Positions 13,001 to 25,700 of a DNA stretch of 64,000 nt are shown in pieces. The notes beneath the pieces are model-generated. The model was not told the origin of the DNA and made no database searches. It was given only the letters and a program-made list of their open reading frames with translations. The first letter of the stretch is position 1, and each line of letters starts with the position of its first letter. Location: NCBI GenBank assembly GCA_943735955.1, contig OX030957.1, positions 5,424,301-5,488,300 of the forward strand. Reading direction: 5' to 3'. The stretch comes from Piscicola geometra (lineage: Eukaryota > Annelida > Clitellata > Hirudinida > Piscicolidae). The position numbers and the translations under genes were made by a program.

Positions 13001-13470
13001 TCACCATGTATGTCTTTCCAAACGTATTTCATCACATCTAAACTAGATTCTAACAGAAATATTAAATCTACCAAAACATCTTCAACTTTTGTTAGCGTTC
13101 ATGATTGTCACAGTCTACAAACGGGGGATTATCGCCCTTTTGTAGGAGGTTTTGAAGCCGAAAGCAATATGTCACATTTTTATGTATATTTTTAAACCAT
13201 TTTCAAAATACTTTAGAATCAAATTATTAATATCTTCAAGGTTATTTACTCGTGTAAGTACACGTTTAATCACTTAATTGCGAAGTATTGTTTGCTGCCT
13301 ATAATATTTTTAAAGCACTTTGCTGTGGCTTGGAATGATGAAAGAGAATTTGAGTATGAAAGCAAAAGTAGCACCTGGAAAAAAATTATGTTTAATGGAA
13401 GTTATCAAATCTCTAAAATATTTGTTTTCAGGTCTGATTGTATTCAATTGAAAGAAGCCTTTCATAACAA

Positions 13471-13640
13471 TGATGAGTATTATTATAGTGCATTTAACCC
13501 GAACGGGCTTCTAGGCCACTTAGACAACTTATTTTCGTTCTCGCTTGTGGACTACTAAAAAAATGGGTTGCATTCGAACCTAGGACTATTAACCATTGGT
13601 CAAGCCAAGAGTCGTTACAACTACTCGTTCACCCGTTTGC
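13471..13640 (-). mobile_element. SINE copy with tRNA-like head
   Basis: Read on the minus strand, the head (13635-13560) contains a B-box-like GGTTCGAATGC and an A-box-like GAGTAGTTGTAACG about 45 bp apart. It is followed by a body ending in the dispersed core seen at 2.8-3.0 kb (here GTGGCCTAGAAGCCCGTTCGG). This is the only copy in the window that links the core to a polymerase III promoter-like head, so it supports the family being tRNA-derived. Confidence 0.55.
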
Positions 13641-16530
13641 TTATAAATAAGTGAATCAGAATTATTTATAATTAATTGTAAAAAAATTTTTAATTATCTA
13701 GTTTTTTACAAACTTTAAAATTGAAATAATTAGTCTAAATTATGATTATTAGTGAGTTTAAAAAAAAAACAAGTTTAGCAAAGAATGTCTTTCTTCACCC
13801 ATTGATACGTCAAGTGGTGAGTGCAACGGGTGCACAATAATGATTGATTTGACTCTTGATTTTGACACTACTGTCGCTGAGCAAAGTGATAGTAAAACAT
13901 ATGACTAGATGTTGAGAACAATTATACCTCATTACACGGAGAATAAATAACTAGTTATGAGAATGGGTAGATAGATATATTTTAATCAGAATTTCTTGGG
14001 GCTTAGTTCGATTTATTCATGCTTCACGTAGGAAATAATGATATCGAATTTTCATTTGTGAATAATTTTGGTTTTGCATACACTTTCTATATGTTATTTT
14101 TAAATAGTAGTTGAAGTATAATTAATTTTAAAAGTTCAAAACCATATGATTTAAGTTTAAAATCTTTTAATAATTATAAATGAGTATTTACATCTTGTTG
14201 TGTGCTTATAATTAATATTTTAAAGATATTTTCAAATCAGCATTATAATTCTAAAAAGGTTCTTATGAATAAAATTAATATAGATTTCTAAAAATGTTGG
14301 ACAAAGATAATTGTTAAAAATTTCGAATACAAGTGAATAACTAATAATTATGATAAAAATAACTAATCAATGATTGAATTTTGAGTATCAATTTAGCAAG
14401 GCAATTTAGGCAAGCAATGCCTGATCGTATCTAAGATTCACACTCTCAATCGTCAACCGTCACTCATATATCTTGTCTCCAAGTCCACACGCACATACGA
14501 AAACACACTAGGACAAATGAGTGCACATACATAAAAGTAAATGAAACATCACACGTACACAAAACAGATGTACAGCAAATACACACAGACACCCTGGAAG
14601 GGGCATGCGAACACACGAACACTTGTATCTAGGTAGTCATGAACGCACTAAATAAATTCACACATCCACATGCATAGCACGTGTGTGCTTTGAAGAAAAC
14701 GCATCAAAGCACATAGAAAACATCAAAATTCATCCTGAAAAAATATTTTTAAACATTAATTTAAACACACGCACGCACACAAGAAGAACTTAAAAAACCG
14801 AAACACAAATACCAAAATCAAACGCATCTAAAGAACACAAACACGCGCCACGAACACATAAAAACACACACACACACATCCACAAGTTGCCACACGTACA
14901 CAAGGAAAAAGACAAAGGCCTCCTTTGTATCATTGTTCTCTCTGGTATTGTCTCTCTATCAACTAGTCCTTCTTTCCGTGGCAATCTCAATTAAAACATT
15001 CGAGTCAATATTGCATTTTAGATTTTCATATCAGCCCTTTGTATTTTTATCTAACTTCTCTATTTTTGTATCCACATGGGAGCACGATCATCGACCCACC
15101 ATTTCACGGTGCATTCTCTCGTTATTAATGGTATTACAAACAAACAAGCAAACACGCACACACGACTCACACACACATATATACATATAAACTGGTGATT
15201 TTATTGGTGACATGTGTTGCTCGAAGTATCAGCATTATGCTTTATGACTGACACTCTTTAAGCCGAACGTCTGCTGCATTCACTGTGTCCTGCAATGTCT
15301 CTTCTCGGCTTCTTGTCGATTACTTCATACTTTCTACCTTATTAGTATTATTTTAAGAAAACATAATTAATCATAAGTTAATAATTGATAATTCATCAGC
15401 TGTATAATTAGATGAAAATGTATTATAATTAGCGTGTTTTTGTCTTTAAAAATAATGTTTTTAAATTTTTTTAATACAATTTATGATGTTATATAAGTTT
15501 TCAGTTTTGAGTTTTTATAAATTCATGATGTTATATAAATTTCAGTTTTTTACTTTTTGATAAATACATGATGTTATATAAGTTTTCGGTGTTAATTTTG
15601 ACAAATATATTTTTAAGTTTTGTTCGGCTTGACGCTAGACATCTGGCCGACTTAGGTGCAAATGCTAATTACATTATCACAAACTCCAAACTGTACAAAC
15701 TCTATCCAAGATACACGTAAATATGAAAAACTTATGGAAAATCTTCAAATTTTTTAATAATTTATTTTTTAAATACACACAAAAAACTAAAAAAGAAGCA
15801 GGTGCATACGCAAAACACATTACACAAGCTGGGCGCAAGAAATGATTCGAAAGAAGGGAGCATCTAGCCTACTCTTGCGCACAAACTATGTCAGAATAAA
15901 TGCATCACGAATGTAAGTCAAGAAAAACGGCATAAATTAGTGTGTATAAGCTAATCAAATCAGCAAATGAAAGGAATATGAACACGTAGGCGAAGAAAGA
16001 AGCAGAGATGCAAGCAGAGATACGCTCATGTGTTTTGTTCATTGGAATAATCAAGCAGCCTCATTTGAATTGGGCCTATAAATGATCAATTATCTGGTAC
16101 AGCATTAATCGATCAATAAGGTGATCTGGCAAATGAGATTCTATCAGGTCTAAAAAACTTGAGTAAAATAGAAATCAATTTGTAGATGAGAGATAAATTC
16201 CTCGCCATCTCGAACATTTCTATTTAATATTAATCAGAACTTTTGATTTTACTTTTAAATTGAATATTATAAAATATTAACACAAAATTCCACAATTACA
16301 GGTGAATTAACAACTCTTAAAGACTCTTCCTTTTTCGGACCAGCCATGATCAAGGCAGTCCGCTTGAAGGCATTTAGCACATATGTGTGCAAGAACAATT
16401 TTGGTCAAATAACTCATATTAAATATAAAAGTTTACGTCAATAAATGAAAGAAACAAAAAACTCAAAACTTTGCCATTTAGACAATCACATAAAAATCTT
16501 GTTATAATTTATTTGGGAAACTGTCACTCG
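13641..16530. other. Intergenic or ZMIZ upstream DNA; no exon seen
   Basis: AT-rich DNA with one local tandem repeat (15478-15604). I looked here for the conserved N-terminal ZMIZ exons and could not recognise them. Confidence 0.45.
15478..15604. repeat. Three diverged copies of a ~57-bp tandem repeat
   Basis: The words ATGATGTTATATAA followed by TTTCAGTTTT or TTTTCGGTG recur three times with spacing of roughly 55-60 bp. Copies are diverged. Confidence 0.7.
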
Positions 16531-16531
16531 G

Positions 16532-16539
16532 TATAAATA
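16532..16539 (+). promoter_or_regulatory. Candidate TATA box upstream of first visible ZMIZ exon
   Basis: TATAAATA lies about 220 bp before the ATG at 16760. If used it would give an N-terminally short ZMIZ. An upstream ATG with an immediate stop (16568) sits between, which weakens this. It is only a sequence match. Confidence 0.25.
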
Positions 16540-16759
16540 TTTCTTGATGAACCATTAAAACAGTTTACATGTTTTAAAACAACACCTTGAACTCAAACGC
16601 CAAAGTAAATCTTCCACTGAAACATTTTGCTATCTTCCCAGCAATTCTTGCACCTGCACCGTTCAAACTCCATTCAATCTGCAATCAATAAGAGACTCCA
16701 CCGATCTATTAGTTCTCTATTAGTTCTCGCTCCGAAAGCTTCATCATCATCACCGCTCA

Positions 16760-19700
16760 ATGCAGAGGAACACCGCTCAACTTCCCAAGCCTACTCAAGC
16801 CAGTGTTTCCCTCAGCAATAATACTACCAGTACTACTCCTAATACTAATAACAATACTATAAATAATAATAATAACAGTAACAGCAATAATATTACTAAT
16901 ACTAATTTTGGTAATATCAATAGCAATAGCCTAAACATTCAAGGTACCAACAACACCAACACTCACTGCAACAACAACGATAGCAACAACTCTGATTTCA
17001 ACATAGGCAACAACGAAATCAGTGACTCGCTTGGAATTCAGAACAAGTATGAATAAATATAATTTATTGTCTATAGAACATGTATTCTATAATAAATTGA
17101 CTGGGGTTTTCCGTTTGACTTTTAAACACAATGAAAGGGATCTTTTGTTTTTTTCATACCCTATTTAAACAAACTAATTCTTTCATCTCGTTTACACATA
17201 CACATCTCATTAAAGATTTTTTTCTTCTAACATTTGTTCAAAATCCTACACTCAAACTCTAATAACCCCCAATACCTTATAAGCATCCCCATCATTCCTA
17301 TCTCACTCATCCCAAACATCAGCAACACCAAGTTAATGATAACTATCATCATTACCTTAATGATCATTATCATCACCACCAGTTCTGACATGCTTCCTTG
17401 GCAAAGCTCAAGAGCCAATCCTTCTTCAGCATCTTCCAACTGGCCTGTATCTTCGTATCCACAACAACATCAACCACAACAACAACCACCACAACAGCAA
17501 CAACAGCAACAACAACAACAACAACAACAACAACAGCAACAGCAACAACAACAGCAACAACAACATCAACAGCAACAAATGCAACAAAACCTTCCTGACA
17601 ACTACGACCCGTGTAAGATAAACAGGTCTCCGATGGAATACGCCAGAGCCATCAACCCGCCCAACCAGGGTCCCATCAGGTAACACCTCATCGCGAAGAG
17701 AATTTTTTAAATTTCTTTAAGCTTTCCTGGCTCAATTGCGTTGTAATGCTCAGGTTTCTGCGGAAAGTTAATGCTTTATCGATTGGTTTTGATATCATAG
17801 CGAGTCATCTTTACGGGTTTTATAGCGGTATTTCAGCGGGTAGTCTGTTGGTTAGATGTTTATAATTATAGTATATTTGGAGTATCTCCTTCAATATAAA
17901 TTATGCGTAGTTCATCATTATCGATTTTTTAATGAAATATTCGTTTTAAATGTTCTGAATGGCAAGCTTAGTAAGAGAATTTCTTTTGATAAGATATATG
18001 TAACCTTGTTGGGAAGTATTGATTAGCGGATTGATTGAAGTGCTTTTACATATAGTAACTCTGTGTTCAAATGAACGGTCCTTGAAAATTTGTCCTAATT
18101 TCTTTGGACAGTAGGAATTTTAATTTCTGAGCTCCGTACCGATTGGTCAGATAAAAGGCCTTCTATAGGCTTCTTAAAGTTTCATTCATTTAACTTTCAA
18201 ATCTTTCTATTTATCATCCTTTTCTTTAGACACGATTTTCACTCAACCTCCATTTAATTTCACCACATATTTGTCTCATTCATCCTGTTTCACAACACTA
18301 AAACCTTACTAGCTGATTCCCCCCCTCCCCAATACAAACCCCTTTCCTGAAGTTAAATATATTTAATATATAGTATTTATTACTCTCACAAAACTCTCCT
18401 CCGACAATTCGACAGTTCTAGCGCCTACTTCATGGGCGGGAGAGCGCTGATGAGTGGCGGGGTGGTGCAGAGAAACAACTTCGTCGTTGACCGGTCCGCG
18501 CCCTATCATCCACAGGTGAGTGTTTTTTCAATATAACTTCTGATCGTTCAAGATGTTAGCATATTTACGGTATTCTCCAGAAGAAAAATTTCTCTGTACC
18601 GTTTAGTTTTTTTAAGACCAACAATTTTTGACTGACTTTGACTTTGATACTTGAAAGTACTTTTACAATACAACGAATATTCTTAACGTGGCGTCTAACC
18701 AAACGAGCTTCAAGACCACTTTATTTGGACAAGAACCTTTCGATCTTTACACCCAATAATATCGTATTTTATTGCATTTTAGTAAGTAAGTGGTTGAATT
18801 TGTACCTAAGTATTCTAGAAAAATGTTTTACAATTTCTGTCTTCAAGAAATCAACTCATTCAAATCAATTGTCAAGAAAATATTAAGAATTTTTCTTATA
18901 TAAACTTTGAAAAACTTTTTTATATTATTTTTTTACATATTTTTCTAAATATTTTATAAAGTATTCTATATGCATTTTCTTCGTTTTACATATTTTTGAA
19001 CTACCTTTTTTATTGAATTTTATTATATTTATAAAAATAAATAACTGATTACTAAGTTACTAATTTATTTTCCTTGATATAAGAAAAAATTTCAAAATAC
19101 GATTGAGATTAATAAATAAAATAATATTAATTAAATTAAACAAAAAATCTTTTTTTTCAATTGATTCCCACAAACAGCCGCTGTTTAAAGATCTATATAG
19201 CCTACAAAATTTGCATACTAATTTCAAGTACAAAGCCTTTAATTTTAAAAATAAATCCTTGTTTTCAGCCATAGCCTAGAGGCTCATAGATGCATACTAG
19301 TTAGCATTGGCTTTCTTGGCACGGTTCAAAGGCACAGATTTATTGTTTAATAGAATTTAATACTCTCCCTTTTTTAATCGCTCCTGGACGTATCATATCA
19401 CTTTCGAGACTTCACTCGAAATAAAAACTAAAGTCATGCTAACAAGCATTTGATCGACTCAGCAGTGTATCACGTCTCACTCCGTAATTGCAGCCCTCAT
19501 ATCAAGCACTAACAGGACAATTACATTACTCACCAAATATGGGCTCACTCATAATTACTCGTTTTAATACGATAATAAATAATTATCTTCTAATCAGTGG
19601 AGCCATTTTTTGATCAGTTACTAATTGTTCAATCAACTCAACTTCCATCAACTCTTCTCAGATGGGCATGAACGGCTACTCAATGCCCTCATCCGGCACT

Positions 19701-22700
19701 CCATCCTCCCTCACCTCCCGCATGATGATGTCTCCCATGATGATGGAGCAGGAGATGATGATGAACAAGGGAGAGTGCATCGGGAAAATGTCCAGCAAGA
19801 TGCCATATGGACAACAGAGAGTCACTCCCTACCTCAACCCTCAACAGTACATGCAGAACAAACGCGCGCAGTATAATGCACAACAGGTTCGGAGATAGTT
19901 TTTTTAAACGTTTTCAAAAATTAGAATTAATTTTTGTGCTATTCTTAAAATACTTTTTGATTAAAAATAGACTTTTTATGATACCACGCATCACAAAGAG
20001 AGACTAAAAATTATTAAAATGTGACGCTTATCATTATTTGCTATGACATTGTCTCTATTGATAGAAATAGCTCCCTTCATTGAAACTTCTTCGCTTTAGG
20101 TTTATTTCCAATTTAAAAAGGCAATAAAACATAGAAATTATCATAGAGTTTATGCCTGTATTCAAGATATTTTCAGGTTTTAGATAATTTAGATAAATTA
20201 TAATTTCTCTATATAAAAAAACAAAAAATTAAAATAGAATTTTATTGAAATGATTTTATTTGTATAAAATATTTATTTAGAATTTTTGAAATTATCAGTT
20301 TCATAAAAGCATATTACTTATTAAGATATCGTTAAGCACACTTAAAGCCAATTCAACTAAACAACTACTTTGCTATATCAATTTCTGACCCAATATTACT
20401 AATTCTTCTAAACCACTTACAAATCAAACATTAACAAGCATTTAGTCAAGCCTTTATGATTAGTAGTTACGCCAAAAATAGTCACACATTATTCGCAAAT
20501 AAAAAGTGCCAGGCCATGATGTGTCATTGTAGATATTTGGCGTGAGAGTCTTGCAGTAGGATTGGGGTTTCCTCACTACGGACGATTACATAATCACTCT
20601 CGGGTCTATAATTCAACTTGCCAGCCTTACCGACTCGAGTATGTTGAGAAATAATTACTGAGATTTATTAAAGGCCTTCAGGCTGTGTGAATTTCAAGCC
20701 ACCAGGCGAGATAGCATCTAGTTAACCTTATTAAAATTAGCCGTGTCGTGATTTACGACTCAATGCATGAATAACATTACAATATGATTCTTTCATTTCT
20801 TCATAACATCCACATAAACTATAATAAAAACGATGGAAACGTTGAATAAATAAATAAAGTTTCCTAAATGAAAATCTAGATTTCAAGTGAATTATGCCGT
20901 TTCCTATTTGGACACGAGTTATTGAATATTAAACGTAACAGCCTCATTCACCACCTGTTCACATCATACTCTCATTTATTTTCAATATTTAAGACTCGCA
21001 ATTGATTTTTTAGTCGCACATGAATTGCTGGCTCGGTTTTCGGGCTTAACTAAATATATTTTATATATTTTTCATATTTTTTTTTTTCAAAACTTCATAG
21101 TCAATTTTTTGTTTCTCATTTTATTCAAAAAGTTCTATATCACTATCATTTTCAACCTTTTCATCAAGTTTCTTGAATAAAATCTTTTTATAAAATTCTA
21201 AAACTCGAGTTAATAACTCTCTCTACCAAACCACCAAACCCCTCCAGATGACTTACAAGGTATCATCTCCCAGGGTTCCACCGATACAAAGCATGTGGCC
21301 GAACCAAACATGGGTTTCTCGGCACCAACAGATGTCGCCCTCACCCTACCCGCCCATGCGCAACCACCCTCCGATGCACAACTATTCGCCACAGCACTTG
21401 CACAGCATGCCCATCAGGCCTCAGTACAACAACCCTAACGCTTCCAGACCCTACGAGGCATGTCTTGGTGTTGTTCGCTTGTTCTTCTTAGCATTGCAAT
21501 GCTAAATTGAACTTTTTATTTTTTAACTATTCTCTAGTAAGAGTATTGATTTAAAAATAAAGAAGAAGTTTCAGTTCTAAAATGTTTTAGTTATTTTAGC
21601 TTTTTTAGCAATAAATAGTAAAAATATTTTCATTAAAAAGAATTTTCATCTTTTAACTTCGCTAATTGAAAAACACATATTCATTTCAATTAGGTCTAAT
21701 TTTTCTTGCTTTTTTACGCACTATTCGAAGTATTTTATGTCTCACTTCAAGTGTGCTATTAATACGGCTTAGCTGTGGTTTTCTTGTATAACGGCAAGAT
21801 AATTAAGCGATAAGCACTCAGACTTTTTCAAAACCAGTAGAAACATATTAGGAAAGTCAAATAATTCAATATTAAAAGTAATGAAAGCCAACATTTTTTC
21901 AAGTTTATTTTATAAATAGAATATTCTACAGTGGCGTTAATCCAGATGAGTTTTAAGTCAGTTTTGGAAAAATAAATATTAACGTCATATTTAAAGCTAG
22001 TTTTATGAAGTTGTTTATTTTTTTAACAATTCTATTAAGTTAGAATTGTTGTCATAAAACTATCTAAATAAATTATTTCGACTTTTTAAACTCATAAACC
22101 AACATGTGTGTCATAACTTATGGCATAAGATATACCACAGCTATCTGCCAAAGCTACAGTTGAATGTGAATAGTGAAAGCAGGAATTAATAGATAGTTTT
22201 ATATCAACCTCGGTAGTGAGAGTCTGTTTCTAATTGGGATATTCTTAATACTACATTACAAATCAGACAAGGGCTCGTACTTTGCACTGCAACGTTGTCA
22301 TAATATTATTTCTAATATTCTTGTTTCAAATGCATTTTTATATCTTTTTGATGCTTTTTGGCAATGTATTCCCATCAAATGGTAATACTACTTTCAATAA
22401 AACTCATCGAACCACTTGATCACTAAGCGCTGCAAATATTTTTTTAATTAGCATATAATTAGAAGTCAATAAATTGAAAGTATTTCAATAGCTGCTGTCT
22501 CCATGCAGCGTCTGCCGCCAAAGACGCATTATCTTGCCATGATTAATCAATATGTGTACTTTTTCTGTTGAAATTAATTTTAACGTGAGTTTGTTTTTTT
22601 AAGGTACACTGATCAATTTTGCTGACGAAAGCGTAAATCGATTAAGTTTAAATGTTTTTTAAGAATACAAACAGTCCCACATATTGTGTTCTACGTCATT

Positions 22701-25700
22701 TTTCAAAAACAACACATTAAAAACCCCTTAATTAGAGACACCGCTGTCGAATTCCAATAAATAAGATTTATATAATCATTCTCACTAGCATTTTCACACT
22801 TGAGTGGTTTTGATTATGAGTATCAAGTACCTCTACTTTCAAATGACTTCATATGCCACAGGGGCCAATGTAAACTTAGCATTTATGCTATTCCAATCGA
22901 CAACGTTGTTGTCTGGCTAGCTCTGAAATTATTCCTGTTATTTGCCTAAATAAATGTGTTTTTCATTATTTATTTTAATTATTCATTTTTTATTTAATAC
23001 TCAGTTTTTAAAAAACTAGTTTAAAAAAAATATTTTTCATTCGAAATAAACTGAATACCAATATAATTCGGACATTAGACACTTTAGTTTTTCGAGAGGC
23101 TCATTGTTTTTTTGCCTTTTATTTTGGTCATAGTTTATTTCATATTAATAAGAATTTGTGAAAAACTTATTCATAAAAATGAATGTAAATTTTGTTTATA
23201 ATATAGCGTTGTTGAAAGTAAAAATAATAATGAAGCACATAACTAATGTATTAAATATTCTTCAATTAAAACCTTGATTTCAAGACATTAAAAAACAATT
23301 TGTTAAAATATCCGAAAAATACGGTACTTTATGAACTTTATCATCTGAAAAGAAAAATCAAAACTAAAAAAATATTTTTTGTTTAAATATTACAGTTTGA
23401 AGGTTTTTACCAAATTCATCTTGACAACTACAAACCATGGCAATTCGCTAAGGAATGGATCATGAAAGGTGTAAAGGAAGATTAAAGAAACAAATTGATT
23501 AACAACTTTAGCACTACGATGTGATAAAATTAATAAAACCAACAAAGAATTCAGATCTACGTCATTGATAATTGAATGGTTAGCGAAGGATTAAAACAAT
23601 GCAGAGCACAGTTGCCATAAATGCATTCTTTAGGGATATCAAACAGCGGCAAAGTAGTAAAGAAAGATATGAAACTAACAAGATGAGATTTTATCGGAAT
23701 TGTTAAACAAGAAACACAATAAGAATAATATGATCTAGTAACAAACAAGTTTCATTGATACTGCTGCTTTTTAAGTAAGTACAGAAAAACAATGGAGAAA
23801 CGTTCATAGAGACACCATGAGAAATTCGACGCAGCTTTGTTTTAAATACAACGGTTATTGAAGTAGTTTTAATATTGGTTGTCGTAGGGATCGTTTCAAT
23901 AAATGTGAAAGTTATTTAATAAGTTGTTGGAGTTGTTGTTGCTTTTGTACTAAATTTTTTAGAGTTAGTTGTAGTGATTTTAGTAGTAACTGTTGCAACA
24001 GTTTTTGTATTTTTTTATTATTAATTGGCGTATAAGCTGCTTTAGTAATTTTTTCCGAAATTCTTGTTTGAACTAATGTATTAATTTTGTATTGTAGGTG
24101 GTGTAGTAATTTTGTATTGTAGGTGGTGTAGTAATTTTGTATTGTAGGTGGTGTAGTAATTTTGTATTGATTGTTGTAGTAATTGTTGCATGTGTTGTTG
24201 TAGCAAATAGTTGAGCCTTCCTACTCCGTTACACTTGAATAAGCACAAAAGGCATTTGTTTGCATAGAGATATGTGTACGAGTGAGGAGAGAGTGAAGGG
24301 AGACGTGAAAGTTGTCAAGCATATTGTCAAGCTGACTGAAAAGAAAGTTCGTGCTTCTAAGAGAACGCGTTAAACGAGTGAAGCGCTATAAATCTTTGAT
24401 ATGTCAAGCCTGTCCCGAACTCTCATGATCGCATGTGTCTCTCTGGCCAGGATTTGATTGCTGACTTGATTGTTCTTTACGAACGGCTTGTATAACCTGT
24501 CTAGGTACCCGTCTTGTGATTTATTGAATATGCACTCACGATAGTTTGAGATTGCGAGTCTTTGGGCATGTTGATTTGCTATTTCATTTGAGTTTCTGCA
24601 AGAATATGCCTATCGCTGTATAATTTGTCTGCATTCAAATTTTTAACACAGCAGTTATTGTTGAAGTATCAAATGACTTAAATTATATTTCATATTTTTA
24701 CAAATACTGATTGACAGAGCAAGCATCGAAAATCAATAAATCAGATTTTGGGGAGCTTAGATGTTAGACGTCGGACTTGCAACTTGAAGGTCGCCAGTTC
24801 AAATCCATGACAAGCAACCGTGAACTATCATATACCTTGTTTATATGATGCGGTGAATGCGACGTATGCATTGAGAGATGTGTACGTCGTGTGGAATGAC
24901 GCTTCTGGTGCATAAGAACCATGGTTCTCAGAACCATTGTAACATGGCCTGCGTCTGTCAGGCTGTGAATAATATAGACCATTAAAAAAAATGTAAAAGA
25001 TGATAAAAAGTTCACCAATATTCTCTTATATAACAAAATGTTTCATCAGCTTTAAAAAGAATTCATTAACTTACAAACAAATCGTTCACCTAACCCACGC
25101 ATAATTTAGACAGTTTGTGTGTTGTTGATAGGCATAATTGTTTGTTCATCGATGGCTTCAAGGCTTATTTATAGACGACAAACCATAAAGTTCAAGAGTC
25201 TTCTTCAGAAGGCAAGCTTGAACATGCAATGTCGTAAAGACTCAAGTTGGTCTCTCGAATGCTAATAACTTTCTCGTCAATTGAACACTTACACTTTCAT
25301 TAGACGCGTCACGCTGCTTTACGACAAACGGCAAACAGAATGCGGTGCCTTTAGCTTCACAGCCAGCCCAACTTGAATAAAATCAATAAATCTCCATCAT
25401 AACCATTTAATAGAAATTCAAAATCACCAATATTTTCATTCAACTTTCGATCATCACCCTCCTTCAGATGCCTCCTTTTCCAGGCAATCCAACGCCTCCA
25501 ACCACTCCTGGAGCGGCAGGACCCTCTTTCTACTCGGAGGAAAGTCGTCTGATGCGCTGCAGAGACCTGGAGCCTCGTTTGTGTTTCCCCATCAGAGACG
25601 GTCAGATCATGGAGCCCTTCAGGCTCGAGCATAATCTTTCCATCACCAACCATATATTCATTCTGAGAGAACATGTTTTCCAGAGTCTTATGTCTAGGTA

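Larger units (their letters stand above)
21458..25467 (+). other. 4.0-kb ZMIZ intron with GC donor
   Basis: The exon before ends ...CCCTACGAG and the intron begins GCATGT. Only this donor keeps frame with the next exon at 25468; the nearby GT at 21468 leaves the wrong phase. The intron holds a diverged SINE-core copy (21919-21965), a 25-bp tandem repeat (24083-24170) and a tRNA-derived SINE (24751-24991). A short unrecognised exon inside it cannot be ruled out. Confidence 0.6.

Noticed and set aside
16627..16821. Coding frame upstream of the ZMIZ polyAsn segment, after a good acceptor at 16641
   Set aside because: It is in a different frame from the Asn-rich exon, whose frame is fixed by the phase of the 17046 donor, and it runs into a stop.
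23401..23473. Possible extra ZMIZ exon (acceptor ATTACAG, donor AAAG^GTGTAA)
   Set aside because: No phase combination joins it in frame to both neighbouring exons, and it matches no ZMIZ segment I recall.
24751..24822. Functional tRNA gene
   Set aside because: Acceptor and anticodon stems do not pair well and an A-tailed body follows, so it is a SINE head.
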